A stretch of DNA of 64,000 bases. Source: Flavobacterium dauae (GTDB taxonomy: Bacteria; Bacteroidota; Bacteroidia; Flavobacteriales; Flavobacteriaceae). The stretch covers positions 2,666,001 through 2,730,000 of the forward strand of contig NZ_CP130821.1 in the NCBI RefSeq assembly GCF_004151275.2, in the 5' to 3' direction. This document shows, in pieces, positions 54,048 to 63,973 of this stretch; within the stretch, counting starts at the first letter, position 1, and every line of letters starts with the position of its first letter. Made by a program: the position numbers and the translations under genes. The notes beneath the pieces were generated by a model. The model was not told the origin of the DNA, did not search any database, and worked only from the letters and a program-made list of their open reading frames with translations.

Positions 54048-54307
54048 ATTTTAGATAGATTAATTTGATGCAACAAATTTATTTGTAATAAATCTAAATA
54101 AAAATTGTTGAGATAATTATTGTGAATATTTCATTTCTATCAATTTAAAATGGTCATTTTTGTAAATAGCCTGCGTAATTTTTATTTATACTAATTATAA
54201 ATAGATAAATTATTGACAATCTTCACTTCTAATTCCCGCGTAAAAGCAAAAATTATCTTCAAAAAATCACTTTTTTACACACAAAAATGCCGTATAAACT
54301 AATAAAA
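54048..54307. other. Intergenic region upstream of the GEVED protein gene
   Basis: This region is AT-rich with no ORF. It holds a minus-strand -7 box TAAATTTG at 54074-54081, 27-34 bases before the ATG at 54047. I see nothing else. Confidence 0.6.
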
Positions 54308-54342
54308 AAGAGGCTGCCTTTTTAAGACAGCCTCTTTTATTT
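54308..54342. terminator. Bidirectional terminator by the M1 peptidase gene
   Basis: GAGGCTGCC/TTTTTAAG/ACAGCCTC forms a hairpin with A- and T-runs outside. It terminates the M1 gene on the minus strand. The GAGGCTG...CAGCCTC ends recall the tips of the 131-bp element at 29328. Confidence 0.85.
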
Positions 54343-54364
54343 ATTCTTCAAAAAAACAAATGTA

Positions 54365-56254
54365 TTATAATTCTTTTGCATTATTTGCCTTATTTACATC
54401 AGCCATTAATTCTGACGGATCAATAACAATAGCTTTTATTTTTTTCCCTTTTGTATCAAATTTAAAACTGTAGGTAGGGTGAGCCCAGCCCCAACCTTCT
54501 AAAACAGTGCGTTTGATTTGAGAATACGGATTGTTTTTTGACCAACGCATTAACACATTAGGAACATAAAAACTTTCTGTTGATTCATCTTCATACACCA
54601 CCAACAAATCAATAGGCATTGGCATTCTGCCAATTCGTTCTAAAGTGATATTTGCTTCATTCGCTTTAACCTCGACATTTTTAATACCGTAATCAATGGT
54701 ATTTGTGGTTTGAGTCCAATCAACCAAATACCAATCTAAAACAGCGCCCGAAACACGTTCTGCGGTACGTTTAAAATCGTTTGGTGTAGGATGCGAAAAA
54801 CGATAATCGTAATAATAACGCTTTAAAGTTTTAAAAGTATTGTCCCAACCAATCACATACGCCAATTGTGTAATAAACACAGCTCCTTTTGTGTAAGCCG
54901 AAATACCATAATTCATATTATCGTCAAAGCGATCGGCGTGCGTAGAAAGAGGTTGTTCGTGCCCTAATTTAACCATATAGTTGTAATTGCCGTACATACT
55001 TTGAAACGGGTTTTCATCTTCCTGATTCTTTTTATCCATTATTTGATTTACTGCAAAATCAGAGATAAAAGAGGTAAAACCTTCGTCCATCCAACCGTGT
55101 TTGCTTTCGTTAGTAGCTAACATATGCTGAAACCACATATGTGCAAACTCGTGAGCGGTAACACCTATTAAACTCGGCAAGCTGCGTTTTCCTGTAATCA
55201 GCGTACACATTGCGTATTCCATTCCGCCATCACCGCCTTGAATAATCGAGTATTGTTTGTAAGGATATTCGCCAATGGTTTTATTGAAAAATTCTAATAA
55301 CTTAACGGTTTCTGGTTGCAATTTTTTCCAATTATCTTTAATATCGGCGTCGTTTTTATAGAAAAAATGCAGCTCTACATTGTTTGGCCCCATTACTTTA
55401 TCGTGGATAAAATCAGGATCGGCACCCCAAGCAAAATCGTGTACATTTGGTGCGATAAAATGCCAGGTAAGTGTTTTTTGTTTTTTAGGAATATCTACTT
55501 TTACACCTTGATCTTCGTAGCCATGACCAATTTCGTTTTTGTTTTGTAAGTAGCCCGATCCACCAACAGTATAGTTTTTATCTAACGTAATTTTTACATC
55601 AAAATCACCCCAAACACCGTGAAATTCACGTCCGATATATGGATCTGGATGCCAGCCTTCAAAGTCGAATTCTGCCATTTTTGGATACCATTGCGTCATT
55701 GATAATGCCACGCCCTCATCAGAATTTCGTCCGGCACGGCGTACCATTACCGGTACTTGTCCGTCAAATTTCATTGTAAATGTCGATTTTGCTTTTGGCA
55801 CTAATGGTTTGGCTAATTCAACCTCTAAAATGGTTCCCACCACTTTGGTTTTTAACAATGTACCGTCTTGTTTTAAATCGTTTACTTTTAAATAACCTAT
55901 TTCGTTTGGTTTTAATTCGGAAATTTTACTTTCTTTTTTCTCAATGCCATTAGGGCCTTTAAACGATTTTACCATACGTTTATCGGGATCAGAAATTGAA
56001 AGCAAACGTGCGTCCATTTCGCTTCCCGGCTGAAATGCGTTAAAATACAAATGGTAAAAAACTTTTGTCAGTGTATCGTTAGAATTGTTGGTATAAACCA
56101 GTTCTTGTGTTCCTGAATATTGAAATTTTTCAACATCCATTGTTACATCCATTTTATAATCAACGTGCTGCTGCCAATAACCCGGATTTGGATTTTTATG
56201 CTGTGCGTATCCGGCGGTTGATACGGTAATCAGTAAAAGTAAAAGCTTTTTCAT
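54365..56254 (-). CDS. M1 family metallopeptidase (aminopeptidase-like)
   Basis: This 629-residue exported protein has a signal peptide (1-17). The zinc site is H368-E-F-A-H372 in VTAHEFAHMWF with E391 in GWMDEGFTSF as third ligand. GDGGMEYAM (341-349) is the GAMEN-like substrate exopeptidase motif. The N-terminal beta domain (about 30-290) is the usual M1 saddle. The mature enzyme is likely periplasmic or surface-exposed and trims peptides from the N-terminus. No T9SS sorting domain is seen at the C-terminus. It is monocistronic with its own terminator. Confidence 0.94.
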   Translation of the reverse strand: MKKLLLLLITVSTAGYAQHKNPNPGYWQQHVDYKMDVTMDVEKFQYSGTQELVYTNNSNDTLTKVFYHLYFNAFQPGSEMDARLLSISDPDKRMVKSFKGPNGIEKKESKISELKPNEIGYLKVNDLKQDGTLLKTKVVGTILEVELAKPLVPKAKSTFTMKFDGQVPVMVRRAGRNSDEGVALSMTQWYPKMAEFDFEGWHPDPYIGREFHGVWGDFDVKITLDKNYTVGGSGYLQNKNEIGHGYEDQGVKVDIPKKQKTLTWHFIAPNVHDFAWGADPDFIHDKVMGPNNVELHFFYKNDADIKDNWKKLQPETVKLLEFFNKTIGEYPYKQYSIIQGGDGGMEYAMCTLITGKRSLPSLIGVTAHEFAHMWFQHMLATNESKHGWMDEGFTSFISDFAVNQIMDKKNQEDENPFQSMYGNYNYMVKLGHEQPLSTHADRFDDNMNYGISAYTKGAVFITQLAYVIGWDNTFKTLKRYYYDYRFSHPTPNDFKRTAERVSGAVLDWYLVDWTQTTNTIDYGIKNVEVKANEANITLERIGRMPMPIDLLVVYEDESTESFYVPNVLMRWSKNNPYSQIKRTVLEGWGWAHPTYSFKFDTKGKKIKAIVIDPSELMADVNKANNAKEL

Positions 56255-56323
56255 ATTTTTTTATTTTGTTCTATTGTTTTTACAAGAGTTGTTTTTTACA
56301 GATAAATCAGATTTTTATCCAAC

Positions 56324-56350
56324 AAAAAAACTGCCCCAAAAGAGGCAGCT
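56324..56350 (-). terminator. Terminator of the S8 peptidase gene
   Basis: CTGCC and GGCAG hairpin flanked by AAAAAAA, which reads as a T-run on the minus strand. Confidence 0.8.
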
Positions 56351-56371
56351 AAAAATACTAATTTATTTTGA

Positions 56372-58003
56372 TTATTTTTTTTCTTTAGAAACTTTATCTG
56401 CTAAAATCAATGCGTTGTAAAGATTCACAAATTTTCCTGATGTAGAAATATCTTTAAAATTGCGTTTATCTTCTTTGTTACCAGAAACGATTACTTCTTG
56501 ATTTACTGCCACACCAGAATCTTTCATAATTTGTTTTACCTGTGCAGCCGATAATTTTGGATAATACGAACGAATCATTGCTGCTACACCTGCCGCATTT
56601 GGCGATGCCATTGATGTTCCTTGTAAATACTCGTATTTTGCGTAAGGAACCGTAGCGTAAATTTTTACACCCGGTGCAAATACATCTACATCTACATTAC
56701 CAAAATTAGAGAAACTTGCGACCATTTTTTCGCCAAATGCCGGGTTTAATGCACCAACAACCAAGAAATTATCAGCTATTTCGGTATTTGTACCTTCAAT
56801 ACGGTCGTTAGGGTAACGTTTTATTTCTTCGCCTTCAGGGTTTAAATCCATAGCGTCGTTACCGGCAGCTACAACAATTAATACGTCTTTCTTTGCTGCA
56901 TATTTAATGGCATCCATTACCCACTGGCTGTTTTGAGCAAAGTATTTACCAAAACTTCCGTTGATTACTTTTGCCCCGTTATCGGCTGCATAGCGAATTG
57001 CCAAAGCGATGTCTTTATCGTACTCATCGCCATCTGGCACGGCACGAACCGACATAATTTCTACGTTGTTTGATGCTACGCCGTCGCCACCAATATTGTT
57101 GTGACGTGTTTGTGCAATGATTCCTGCAACGTGCGTTCCGTGTTTTGCGTGATCGCGGTTACCCATTACGTCGTTGTTTCCGTAATCTTTATCGTTGATG
57201 TCAAAAATATCATCGCCTGTTTTACGTCCTTTAAAATCGGGATTTAAGTTATAATCTAACTGACCATTAACGTAATTTTCAAAATCTTTTAAATAATCGC
57301 TTGCAGCTCCGCCACCGGCAGTTAACATATAACCAATATTTTTAGCTTTTGTTACATCGGCGGGTGCATCAGATGGTATTTTATCTAAATCTGCTTTAGT
57401 AAAACTCTCTTGTTTCAAGTATGCTGCTACTTTTTTGTGTGCGTCTTGTAACATTGTTAAACGTGCTTTATATGGTTCTAACTCTGCACGTTTTTCTTCT
57501 AATTCTTTAACCGCTCGTTTGTATTCTTCCGATCCGTCATCGCCACGAGAAACAATACGGGTTAACTCTAATTGCTCTTCATTGGTTTCTCCTAAAATAT
57601 TCCAACCGTGCATATCGTCAACGTATCCGTTTTTGTCGTCGTCTTTTCCGTTTCCGGCTTTTTCTTTAGGATTGTTCCATATTTGCGGTTTTAAATCGGG
57701 ATGATCTATCTCGATTCCTGAATCAATTACCGCCACGATTACTTTTTTACCTGCTTTATCTTTAATGATTTCTTCGTACGCACGGTCAACAGACATTCCC
57801 GGAACGGTATCTTTTAAAATATCCAAATGACTCCAACGTTGTAATTCATTTTCCGGTAAAGCCGATTTACGAGCCGGAAGATTTACTGTTTCAATTGGTT
57901 TTAAAGCACTTAAATCGCTTAAATACGAAGTTTGTGCCGTTTTACAGCTTGTTAATGCTAATGCTACTAACGCTGATAAATAAATAGGTTTGTTGATTTT
58001 CAT
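56372..58003 (-). CDS. S8 family serine peptidase (subtilisin-like), lipoprotein
   Basis: This 543-residue protein has a lipobox (LALTSC, C20), so it is a lipoprotein. The catalytic triad is D94 (AVIDSGIEIDH), H288 (HGTHVAGI) and S464 (GTSMASPNAAG), with the oxyanion asparagine N382 (AAGNDA). The Asp-His spacing of 194 residues is far longer than in plain subtilisins. The insert (about 140-275) has a lysine- and glutamate-rich coiled-coil-like stretch and AGGGAASDYLKDFENYVNG. It is probably an envelope-associated processing or degrading protease. The N-terminus has no separate long inhibitor propeptide. Confidence 0.93.
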   Translation of the reverse strand: MKINKPIYLSALVALALTSCKTAQTSYLSDLSALKPIETVNLPARKSALPENELQRWSHLDILKDTVPGMSVDRAYEEIIKDKAGKKVIVAVIDSGIEIDHPDLKPQIWNNPKEKAGNGKDDDKNGYVDDMHGWNILGETNEEQLELTRIVSRGDDGSEEYKRAVKELEEKRAELEPYKARLTMLQDAHKKVAAYLKQESFTKADLDKIPSDAPADVTKAKNIGYMLTAGGGAASDYLKDFENYVNGQLDYNLNPDFKGRKTGDDIFDINDKDYGNNDVMGNRDHAKHGTHVAGIIAQTRHNNIGGDGVASNNVEIMSVRAVPDGDEYDKDIALAIRYAADNGAKVINGSFGKYFAQNSQWVMDAIKYAAKKDVLIVVAAGNDAMDLNPEGEEIKRYPNDRIEGTNTEIADNFLVVGALNPAFGEKMVASFSNFGNVDVDVFAPGVKIYATVPYAKYEYLQGTSMASPNAAGVAAMIRSYYPKLSAAQVKQIMKDSGVAVNQEVIVSGNKEDKRNFKDISTSGKFVNLYNALILADKVSKEKK

Positions 58004-58064
58004 ATTTGATAAAACTTATTTTACTAATTTGTATTTAAACTATGGAATGTGTTACACTGTGAAA

Positions 58065-58922
58065 TCATAAAATATCGTTAACAGAAAAAACTTGGTTTAA
58101 ACGGATTCCTTTTTCGGTTTCTTTAACTGTAATGATATGGTTGTGTGCGTCGTGTTCTAAAAACAGATAAAAATTATTGGCTGCCGCCTGCTTTAAAAAC
58201 CGATCTTTTTCTGGTAAAGTAAGCAGCGGACGTGTATCGTATCCCATAACGTAAGGCAACGGAATGTGACCGGCGGTTGGCAATAAATCGGCACAAAAAA
58301 CAATGGTTTTATCTTGATACTTTATATGCGGAATCATTTGTTTTTCGGTATGACCATCTACAAACAAAACACCAAAATTTAATTCGGAATGATTTATTAG
58401 CGGATTATTCGATGTTTCGATAAATTTTAACTGTCCGCTTTCTTGAATTGGCAAGATATTTTCAGACAAAAACGATGCTTTTTCACGTGCGTTTGGTTCG
58501 GTAGCCCAATGCCAATGGTTTTCGTTGCTCCAATACGTTGCATTTTTAAAAGTGGTTTCGTATCCGGTATGCGAATTGTTCCAAGAAACTGCACCACCGC
58601 AATGATCAAAATGCAAATGCGTTAAAAATACATCGGTAATATCGTCTTTGTGAAATCCTTTCTGTTTTAAAGATTGTTCCAAATCAAAATTACCCCACAT
58701 ATTGTAAAAGCCAAAAAACTTATCGCTTTGTTTATTTCCCATACCGGTATCAATCAAAATTAAACGGTTTCCGTCTTCAATCAATAAACAACGAGCTGCC
58801 AGATCAATCTGGTTATTAGCATCGGCAGGATTGGTTTTGTTCCACAATACTTTAGGCACCACGCCAAACATAGCACCGCCGTCTAACTTAAAATTTCCTG
58901 CTTCAATAGCGTGAAGTTTCAT
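58065..58922 (-). CDS. MBL-fold metallo-hydrolase
   Basis: I place the start at 58922 (MKLHAIEAGNFKLDGG), giving 285 residues; the frame from 58961 adds 13 residues without family likeness. The metal motif THLHFDHCGG (H102, H104, D106, H107) and later GHTEKQ, CADLLPTAGH and the FLEHDAHNH end support two-metal binding. It resembles lactonase- and quorum-quenching-type members (AHL lactonase-like size), but the substrate cannot be told from sequence. It is divergent from rnpA and cytoplasmic. Confidence 0.9.
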   Translation of the reverse strand: MKLHAIEAGNFKLDGGAMFGVVPKVLWNKTNPADANNQIDLAARCLLIEDGNRLILIDTGMGNKQSDKFFGFYNMWGNFDLEQSLKQKGFHKDDITDVFLTHLHFDHCGGAVSWNNSHTGYETTFKNATYWSNENHWHWATEPNAREKASFLSENILPIQESGQLKFIETSNNPLINHSELNFGVLFVDGHTEKQMIPHIKYQDKTIVFCADLLPTAGHIPLPYVMGYDTRPLLTLPEKDRFLKQAAANNFYLFLEHDAHNHIITVKETEKGIRLNQVFSVNDIL

Positions 58923-59033
58923 TTTTGTTCTGTTTTTTAAATGAGTTAGTAAAAATAGCAATAAAAATAGTAATTAGCCAATTTGTTAATGAGCGAATTA
59001 AAAAATCTGTATTTTTGCCTGACATTTTATTTT

Positions 59034-59411
59034 ATGAACCAAACCTATCCAAAAACCGAAAAATTAAAAAAGAAAAAGTACATTGATTTGCTTTTCTCTG
59101 AAGGACGTACGGTTACCAAATATCCGTTGCGGTTGGTTTACGTGCCGGTAAAAGATTTGGAAGTGCCTTTGCAAATGGGTGTTTCGGTTTCTAAAAGATA
59201 TTTTAAAAAAGCGATTGACCGCAATTATTTTAAACGGGTTTTGCGCGAATGCTACCGTTTAAACAAACAAATTCTTTTAAATGATTTACAAGAACCTTAC
59301 GTTATAATGTTTTTTTACCAAACCAAAGAACGACTGACTTACACAGAGATTGATGAGAAAACAAAACAGCTTTTTGAGAAGTTTACAGATACCTTACAAA
59401 AAACGCCCTGA
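59034..59411 (+). CDS. rnpA: Ribonuclease P protein component
   Basis: I prefer the start at 59034 (MNQTYPKTEKLKKKKYIDLLF), giving 125 residues; the frame from 58983 adds 17 residues. The RNR-type motif SKRYFKKAIDRNYFKRVLRE and the early KTEKL, then LFSEGR segment are characteristic. It binds the RNase P RNA and helps cleave tRNA leaders. rpmH, often next to it, is not here. It is followed by a shared bidirectional hairpin. Confidence 0.95.
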   Translation: MNQTYPKTEKLKKKKYIDLLFSEGRTVTKYPLRLVYVPVKDLEVPLQMGVSVSKRYFKKAIDRNYFKRVLRECYRLNKQILLNDLQEPYVIMFFYQTKERLTYTEIDEKTKQLFEKFTDTLQKTP

Positions 59412-59432
59412 TCATTTTAATCAGAGCGTTTT
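59401..59432. terminator. Bidirectional terminator between rnpA and the 341-aa gene
   Basis: AAAACGCcCTGAT and ATCAGaGCGTTTT form a stem around CATTTTA with A- and T-runs. It overlaps the rnpA stop. Confidence 0.85.
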
Positions 59433-59483
59433 ATATATTATTTTAGTACAACAATACAATTTACATTATACAAAAAAGTAAGA

Positions 59484-60509
59484 CTATTTCTTAACCAACT
59501 TTTTAACCGCTGTACCTTCTGCGGTTTGTAAATGCAGCATATAGGTACCGCTTGCCAAGTTTTCTACGTTTAACTGTATTTCTGTTTGTTCATTAAAGTT
59601 TTGGGTACTTATTAATTTACCTTTTGTATCGTAAACCGCAACCTCTTTAACAAACATATTTTCGTTGTTGGTAATGTTTACCACATTACTTGCCGGGTTG
59701 GGGTATAAGTTAAATTTTTCTGCCAATTGCTCATTTACACTTAACGTAACAACCTCTGGTGGCACTTCATTTATTGCTGTTAATTTAATATTATCGTACC
59801 TGTTACGGATATAACTTAAAACCGGATTAGTCCCTGTACCTGCATATGAACCTATTAAATTGATTTCTGATATAGGATATTCTTCTATTAAATTAGTGGA
59901 CGTAGGGTGTTTAGGAATATCGGCAGAAAAAGCATCATTCAAATAAGGTATGTGTAAATATTTCTTCTCATTAGGATAATCTAAATAAAAAATAATTTTA
60001 ACCCAGGTATTAAAAGGCAGTTTTCCTAACCCAACATCCCCATTTGATTTATCAAAAGAAAATTGACTCAGAAGATGAGTTTCATTTAAAGGATCGCCAT
60101 CAAAATAGCTCAAAATATTTATTTGACTTCCTACACTATTACCTCCTCTCGGTTGATTTGAACCAGTATAATAGTCAATTTCAAGCATAAACACATCGTT
60201 CCCGGGCAACCGGTTGGCAATTGTAGTGTGTGAAATTTTTTTAATAGCAACAAGATATTCATAGTCTGTTACACCGGTGGTCATATCCAATACCTTGCCT
60301 CTGCCGGTTTCGTTTACAATATTAAAAAAACTATTTGCCTGCGTATATTGCGATACGGTGTACCACCCTCCTTGCCCCGGAATAGCTCCTGAAGGATCGG
60401 TACCTAAATTACCAATGCTTAAATTGTCGAAATTTTCGGTGTACAAAACCTGGCTGTACGTACTATTAAAAATCAGCACAGTTGTTAAAATTAGTAAACA
60501 TTTTTTCAT
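59484..60509 (-). CDS. T9SS type A cargo protein, 341 aa
   Basis: A signal peptide (1-19) is followed by a beta-rich domain (about 22-250; LYTENFDNLSIGNLG, WYTVSQYTQANSFF, IKLTAINEV) like the LamG or concanavalin-type domains of other flavobacterial secreted proteins. A type A sorting domain ends it (about 268-341; FNLYPNPASNVVNITN, VAVYDTKGKLISTQNF, LASGTYMLHLQT, AVKKLVKK). It is exported by T9SS. The ligand is unknown; carbohydrate binding is a guess. It lies 49 bases after the lipoprotein gene, with a terminator between. Confidence 0.9.
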   Translation of the reverse strand: MKKCLLILTTVLIFNSTYSQVLYTENFDNLSIGNLGTDPSGAIPGQGGWYTVSQYTQANSFFNIVNETGRGKVLDMTTGVTDYEYLVAIKKISHTTIANRLPGNDVFMLEIDYYTGSNQPRGGNSVGSQINILSYFDGDPLNETHLLSQFSFDKSNGDVGLGKLPFNTWVKIIFYLDYPNEKKYLHIPYLNDAFSADIPKHPTSTNLIEEYPISEINLIGSYAGTGTNPVLSYIRNRYDNIKLTAINEVPPEVVTLSVNEQLAEKFNLYPNPASNVVNITNNENMFVKEVAVYDTKGKLISTQNFNEQTEIQLNVENLASGTYMLHLQTAEGTAVKKLVKK

Positions 60510-60525
60510 AATTTAAAATTAAGTA

Positions 60526-60547
60526 AAGGCTGTATAAATACAGCCTT
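60526..60547 (-). terminator. Terminator of the lipoprotein gene
   Basis: AAGGCTGTA and TACAGCCTT pair around TAAA, right after the stop at 60559 on the minus strand. Confidence 0.75.
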
Positions 60548-60558
60548 AAATTTATTAA

Positions 60559-61614
60559 TTAATTAACCATTAATATCAAAGCTGAACGTTGCCAAAAAGT
60601 TGGAGTGTGTTGTAAAAAATCCATAGTAAGGGTTTTAGGTATGCTGCCGGTCAACGTATGTTGGTGTTTAATAATACCCGCTGTATCAAAAACCAATTCA
60701 AATGAATTGCAATTTCCAGAACCACTTCCAATATTACTATAAGTAGTAGGATTTGATGTACCGTTAGTATAGTAATGCAAATTAAAACTACCAAAAGGTA
60801 AATTTCCTTGTAGTTGTATTCCTCCACCCGGTGTGTTCATAACCGGATGCCAATTTTTAGCTTTACCAGCTGGTAGTGTTTTTATTTCGGGATGCAGTAT
60901 ATATGTGCCTACAAAAGCATTGGTCGCTGCTTCAAAAACTTCAACTTCGTAAAAGAACACTTTACCGTAATCTCTTAACAAAAGTTCTTCTTGCGGTTGT
61001 AATGTTCCAGCAAAATCAAAACCAGTAGCCCAGAATCCAAACATACCGGTATATCTGGGATCCGTTCCACCCGGCATAGGCAAATGATCTTGTAGATCTT
61101 CAATTCTTGCATCTTGTAAGGGTTGAAAAATTAAAGGATTAGTAGTTCTTACAAGATTACCCACTTCTTGATTAGGCTGATATAAATTAGGGTAATTTCC
61201 AGTATTAAGCACAAATGAATTTCCTGAATTAAAATCATTAAAAGTGCCATCGTTATCGCCATCAAAATATGCCAAACCTATCCAGGCAAATACTTCTAAC
61301 CTATAAGGCGAATAATTTTCCCCAACAGCACCGCCATTACTAAAAGCATACGAAGGTTGTAGCTCATAATGATCAGCTCCTCTGTTATACCAGATATCCC
61401 AGGGCGAAAAATAATTTGTTGCAAAGTTGCTAAAACCTCCTGAACCAAGCCCTCCAGGGTTGCTGTCATCAAAACTGTTAGTTTGCATTCCACCATTGTT
61501 TGCGTTTTGCTCATTTGCCAATTGTTCGTTTTGTTCATCAATTTCCTGATAAACATCTTCGCTACAAGCTGTAAGGGCTACCACCCCGCCTAAAAAAAAT
61601 AAAATTTTCTTCAT
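60559..61614 (-). CDS. Lipoprotein of unknown function, 351 aa
   Basis: The lipobox is LTAC with C17. A low-complexity linker rich in Asn, Gln and Glu follows (EQNEQLANEQNANNGG), then a beta-rich domain (about 60-345) with many aromatic and glycine residues (SNFATNYFSPWDIWYNRG, FGFWATGFDFAGTLQPQEE, YYTNGTSNPTTYSNIGSG). I recognise no family. The serine after the cysteine suggests it may not have the typical surface-export signal. It is divergent from kup and monocistronic. Confidence 0.8.
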   Translation of the reverse strand: MKKILFFLGGVVALTACSEDVYQEIDEQNEQLANEQNANNGGMQTNSFDDSNPGGLGSGGFSNFATNYFSPWDIWYNRGADHYELQPSYAFSNGGAVGENYSPYRLEVFAWIGLAYFDGDNDGTFNDFNSGNSFVLNTGNYPNLYQPNQEVGNLVRTTNPLIFQPLQDARIEDLQDHLPMPGGTDPRYTGMFGFWATGFDFAGTLQPQEELLLRDYGKVFFYEVEVFEAATNAFVGTYILHPEIKTLPAGKAKNWHPVMNTPGGGIQLQGNLPFGSFNLHYYTNGTSNPTTYSNIGSGSGNCNSFELVFDTAGIIKHQHTLTGSIPKTLTMDFLQHTPTFWQRSALILMVN

Positions 61615-61975
61615 GATAAATTAGATTTATGAATACCCACAATTTGTTATCACATAACCCCAAATAAGAAAACAAAAAGTGGATATACTGTTTATATTAT
61701 TGTAAATATAATAAATAAATTAACATAAAATTATGTATCTTATAAAAAAAAGTTTCATTAAAATAAAAAAGCAACGATAAACATTATACCGTTATGTATA
61801 TAAAAAACAACAATTACCTTACATTTAAAAAATTTAATTTTACTACTTTAGTATAACCAAATTTTATACATTTGGCAACTTTTTGCTGGTTTGATAACTG
61901 AATTTGTTTTTAAATAGAATTTCAATAAAAAACCGACAAAAAACAACAATTATTTTAATTAATTCCTATTTTTAA
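61615..61975. other. Divergent promoter region, lipoprotein gene and kup
   Basis: This 361-bp AT-rich region has no ORF. TACATTTG at 61867-61874 (TAnnTTTG) faces kup, about 100 bases before its start. The long leader shows no riboswitch that I can identify, although kup genes elsewhere are often under c-di-AMP control. Confidence 0.5.
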
Positions 61976-63952
61976 GTGGAAGGAAAAAACAGCATTAATA
62001 AGGTTACAGCAGGATCTCTGTTAATTACATTAGGCATTATTTACGGAGACATTGGTACATCGCCTTTATACGTAATGAAAGCCATTTTTGGCGATGCACC
62101 TATTCAAAAAAATTTGGTAATTGGAGCCGTTTCTTGCGTTTTGTGGACACTAACCATACAAACAAGTTTAAAGTATGTTTGGTTAACGTTACAAGCAGAC
62201 AATAATGGCGAAGGAGGAATTTTTTCGTTATATACTTTGGTAAGGAAGCTTAAAAAACGCTGGTTGATTATTCCTGCAATTATTGGAGGTAGTGCTATGT
62301 TAGCCGACGGAATTATTACACCGCCCATTTCTATTTCCTCTGCAATTGAAGGTATAAAGATTTACTATCCCGATTTACAAACCATTCCTATTGTAATAGG
62401 AATTATTATTTCGCTCTTCCTTTTTCAAAGCTATGGAACAAAAACCATTGGAAAGTTTTTTGGACCTATTATGTTGTTATGGTTTTTAATGCTGGCAGCC
62501 GTTGGTATTTCAAAGATTATTGAAATGCCCGAAATCATTAAGGCCTTTAACCCTTATTATGCCTATTTATTACTCACGCAACATCCCGAAGGCTTTTTTG
62601 TATTGGGCTTTGTATTTTTATGTACCACCGGGGCAGAGGCTTTGTATAGCGATTTAGGTCACTGCGGTATTAACAACGTGCGGGTAAGCTGGATTTTTGT
62701 AAAAACCACTTTGGCTTTAAATTATTTGGGACAAGGATCGTTTTTACTTTTACACGATGATATTCAACTAAAAACGTTTGAAAACGGAGTAGAATTTATT
62801 CAAAATCCGTTTTACCTGATGATGCCGCAATGGTTTATACCTATAGGCATTGTTATTGCTACAATGGCTGCTATTATAGCGGCACAAGCTTTAATTACCG
62901 GATCGTTTACTATGATTAACGAAGCTATGCGACTAAATTTATGGCCGCGCGTACTGGTAAAATATCCATCAATCATTAAAGGGCAGCTTTATATACCATC
63001 AACCAACTGGTTATTATGTATTGGGTGCATTTTAATTGTTTTGCATTTTAAAGAATCAAGCAATATGGAAGCCGCTTACGGTTTAGCCATTGTAATGTGT
63101 ATGCTGGCAACCAGCATTTTGCTTACCTATTTTATGATCTTAAAACGTTTTCCGAAGCCGGCTATTATTGGTTTTGTTTTAATTTACAGCATTATAGAAA
63201 TTTCGTTTTTTATTGCGAATATAGAAAAATTTCATCACGGTGGATACGTTTCTATATTAGTTGCCGGTTTGCTGGCCTCTGTTATGACCGTTTGGCTGGT
63301 AGGGAAACAAATTCGTAAAAGCTATACCGAATTTGTAAAACTGAAAGATTATATAGATGTGATAGAAGATTTAAGTAACGATGACAGTATTCCGCAATAT
63401 TCCAATAATTTAATTTACCTGACCAATGCGCAAAATAGAAACGAAATAGAGTCAAAAGTTATTTATTCAATCCTGTACAAACGTCCTAAGCGTGCCAATA
63501 TTTATTGGATGCTTCACGTAAATGTAATTGACGAACCTTATGGTATGGAATATCAGGTTAAGAAATTTTCAGACAAAATCATTCGTGTCGATTTTTATTT
63601 AGGGTTCCGTATCGCACCAAAAATAAGTCCGTTGTTTAAAAAGGTTTTAGAAGATTTAAGTGCCTGCGGCGAATTCAACAAGTTAAGCACTTACCATTCA
63701 CTGCGTAAAAACCAAATAATGGCAGACCATAAATACATTATTATTGAAAAAGTGATTTCATACGACAACGATCTACCTTGGTACGAAAAATTTGTTTTAG
63801 ATTGTTATGCCTTCATCCGCAAACGAAGCCTTTCGGAAGAAAAAGCCTTTGGTTTAGACAACAGCTCGGTTAAAATTGAATATTATCCGCTAATTATCGA
63901 TAAAAGTGTACCTGATTTAGTGCTGAAACGAAGAAAAGATAAAACAGATTAA
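61976..63952 (+). CDS. kup: Kup-type potassium uptake protein
   Basis: This 658-residue protein has about 12 membrane segments in the first ~450 residues and a cytoplasmic C-domain. The hallmark GIIYGDIGTSPLYV is at 20-33, and ADNNGEGGIFSLYTLVRKL follows. It brings in potassium, probably with protons. The start codon is GTG at 61976; no ATG is close enough to preserve the N-terminal motif. It is divergent from the lipoprotein gene and is followed 22 bases later by a gene that runs out of the window. Confidence 0.96.
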   Translation: MEGKNSINKVTAGSLLITLGIIYGDIGTSPLYVMKAIFGDAPIQKNLVIGAVSCVLWTLTIQTSLKYVWLTLQADNNGEGGIFSLYTLVRKLKKRWLIIPAIIGGSAMLADGIITPPISISSAIEGIKIYYPDLQTIPIVIGIIISLFLFQSYGTKTIGKFFGPIMLLWFLMLAAVGISKIIEMPEIIKAFNPYYAYLLLTQHPEGFFVLGFVFLCTTGAEALYSDLGHCGINNVRVSWIFVKTTLALNYLGQGSFLLLHDDIQLKTFENGVEFIQNPFYLMMPQWFIPIGIVIATMAAIIAAQALITGSFTMINEAMRLNLWPRVLVKYPSIIKGQLYIPSTNWLLCIGCILIVLHFKESSNMEAAYGLAIVMCMLATSILLTYFMILKRFPKPAIIGFVLIYSIIEISFFIANIEKFHHGGYVSILVAGLLASVMTVWLVGKQIRKSYTEFVKLKDYIDVIEDLSNDDSIPQYSNNLIYLTNAQNRNEIESKVIYSILYKRPKRANIYWMLHVNVIDEPYGMEYQVKKFSDKIIRVDFYLGFRIAPKISPLFKKVLEDLSACGEFNKLSTYHSLRKNQIMADHKYIIIEKVISYDNDLPWYEKFVLDCYAFIRKRSLSEEKAFGLDNSSVKIEYYPLIIDKSVPDLVLKRRKDKTD

Positions 63953-63973
63953 TATCTATTAAACACACTTATT

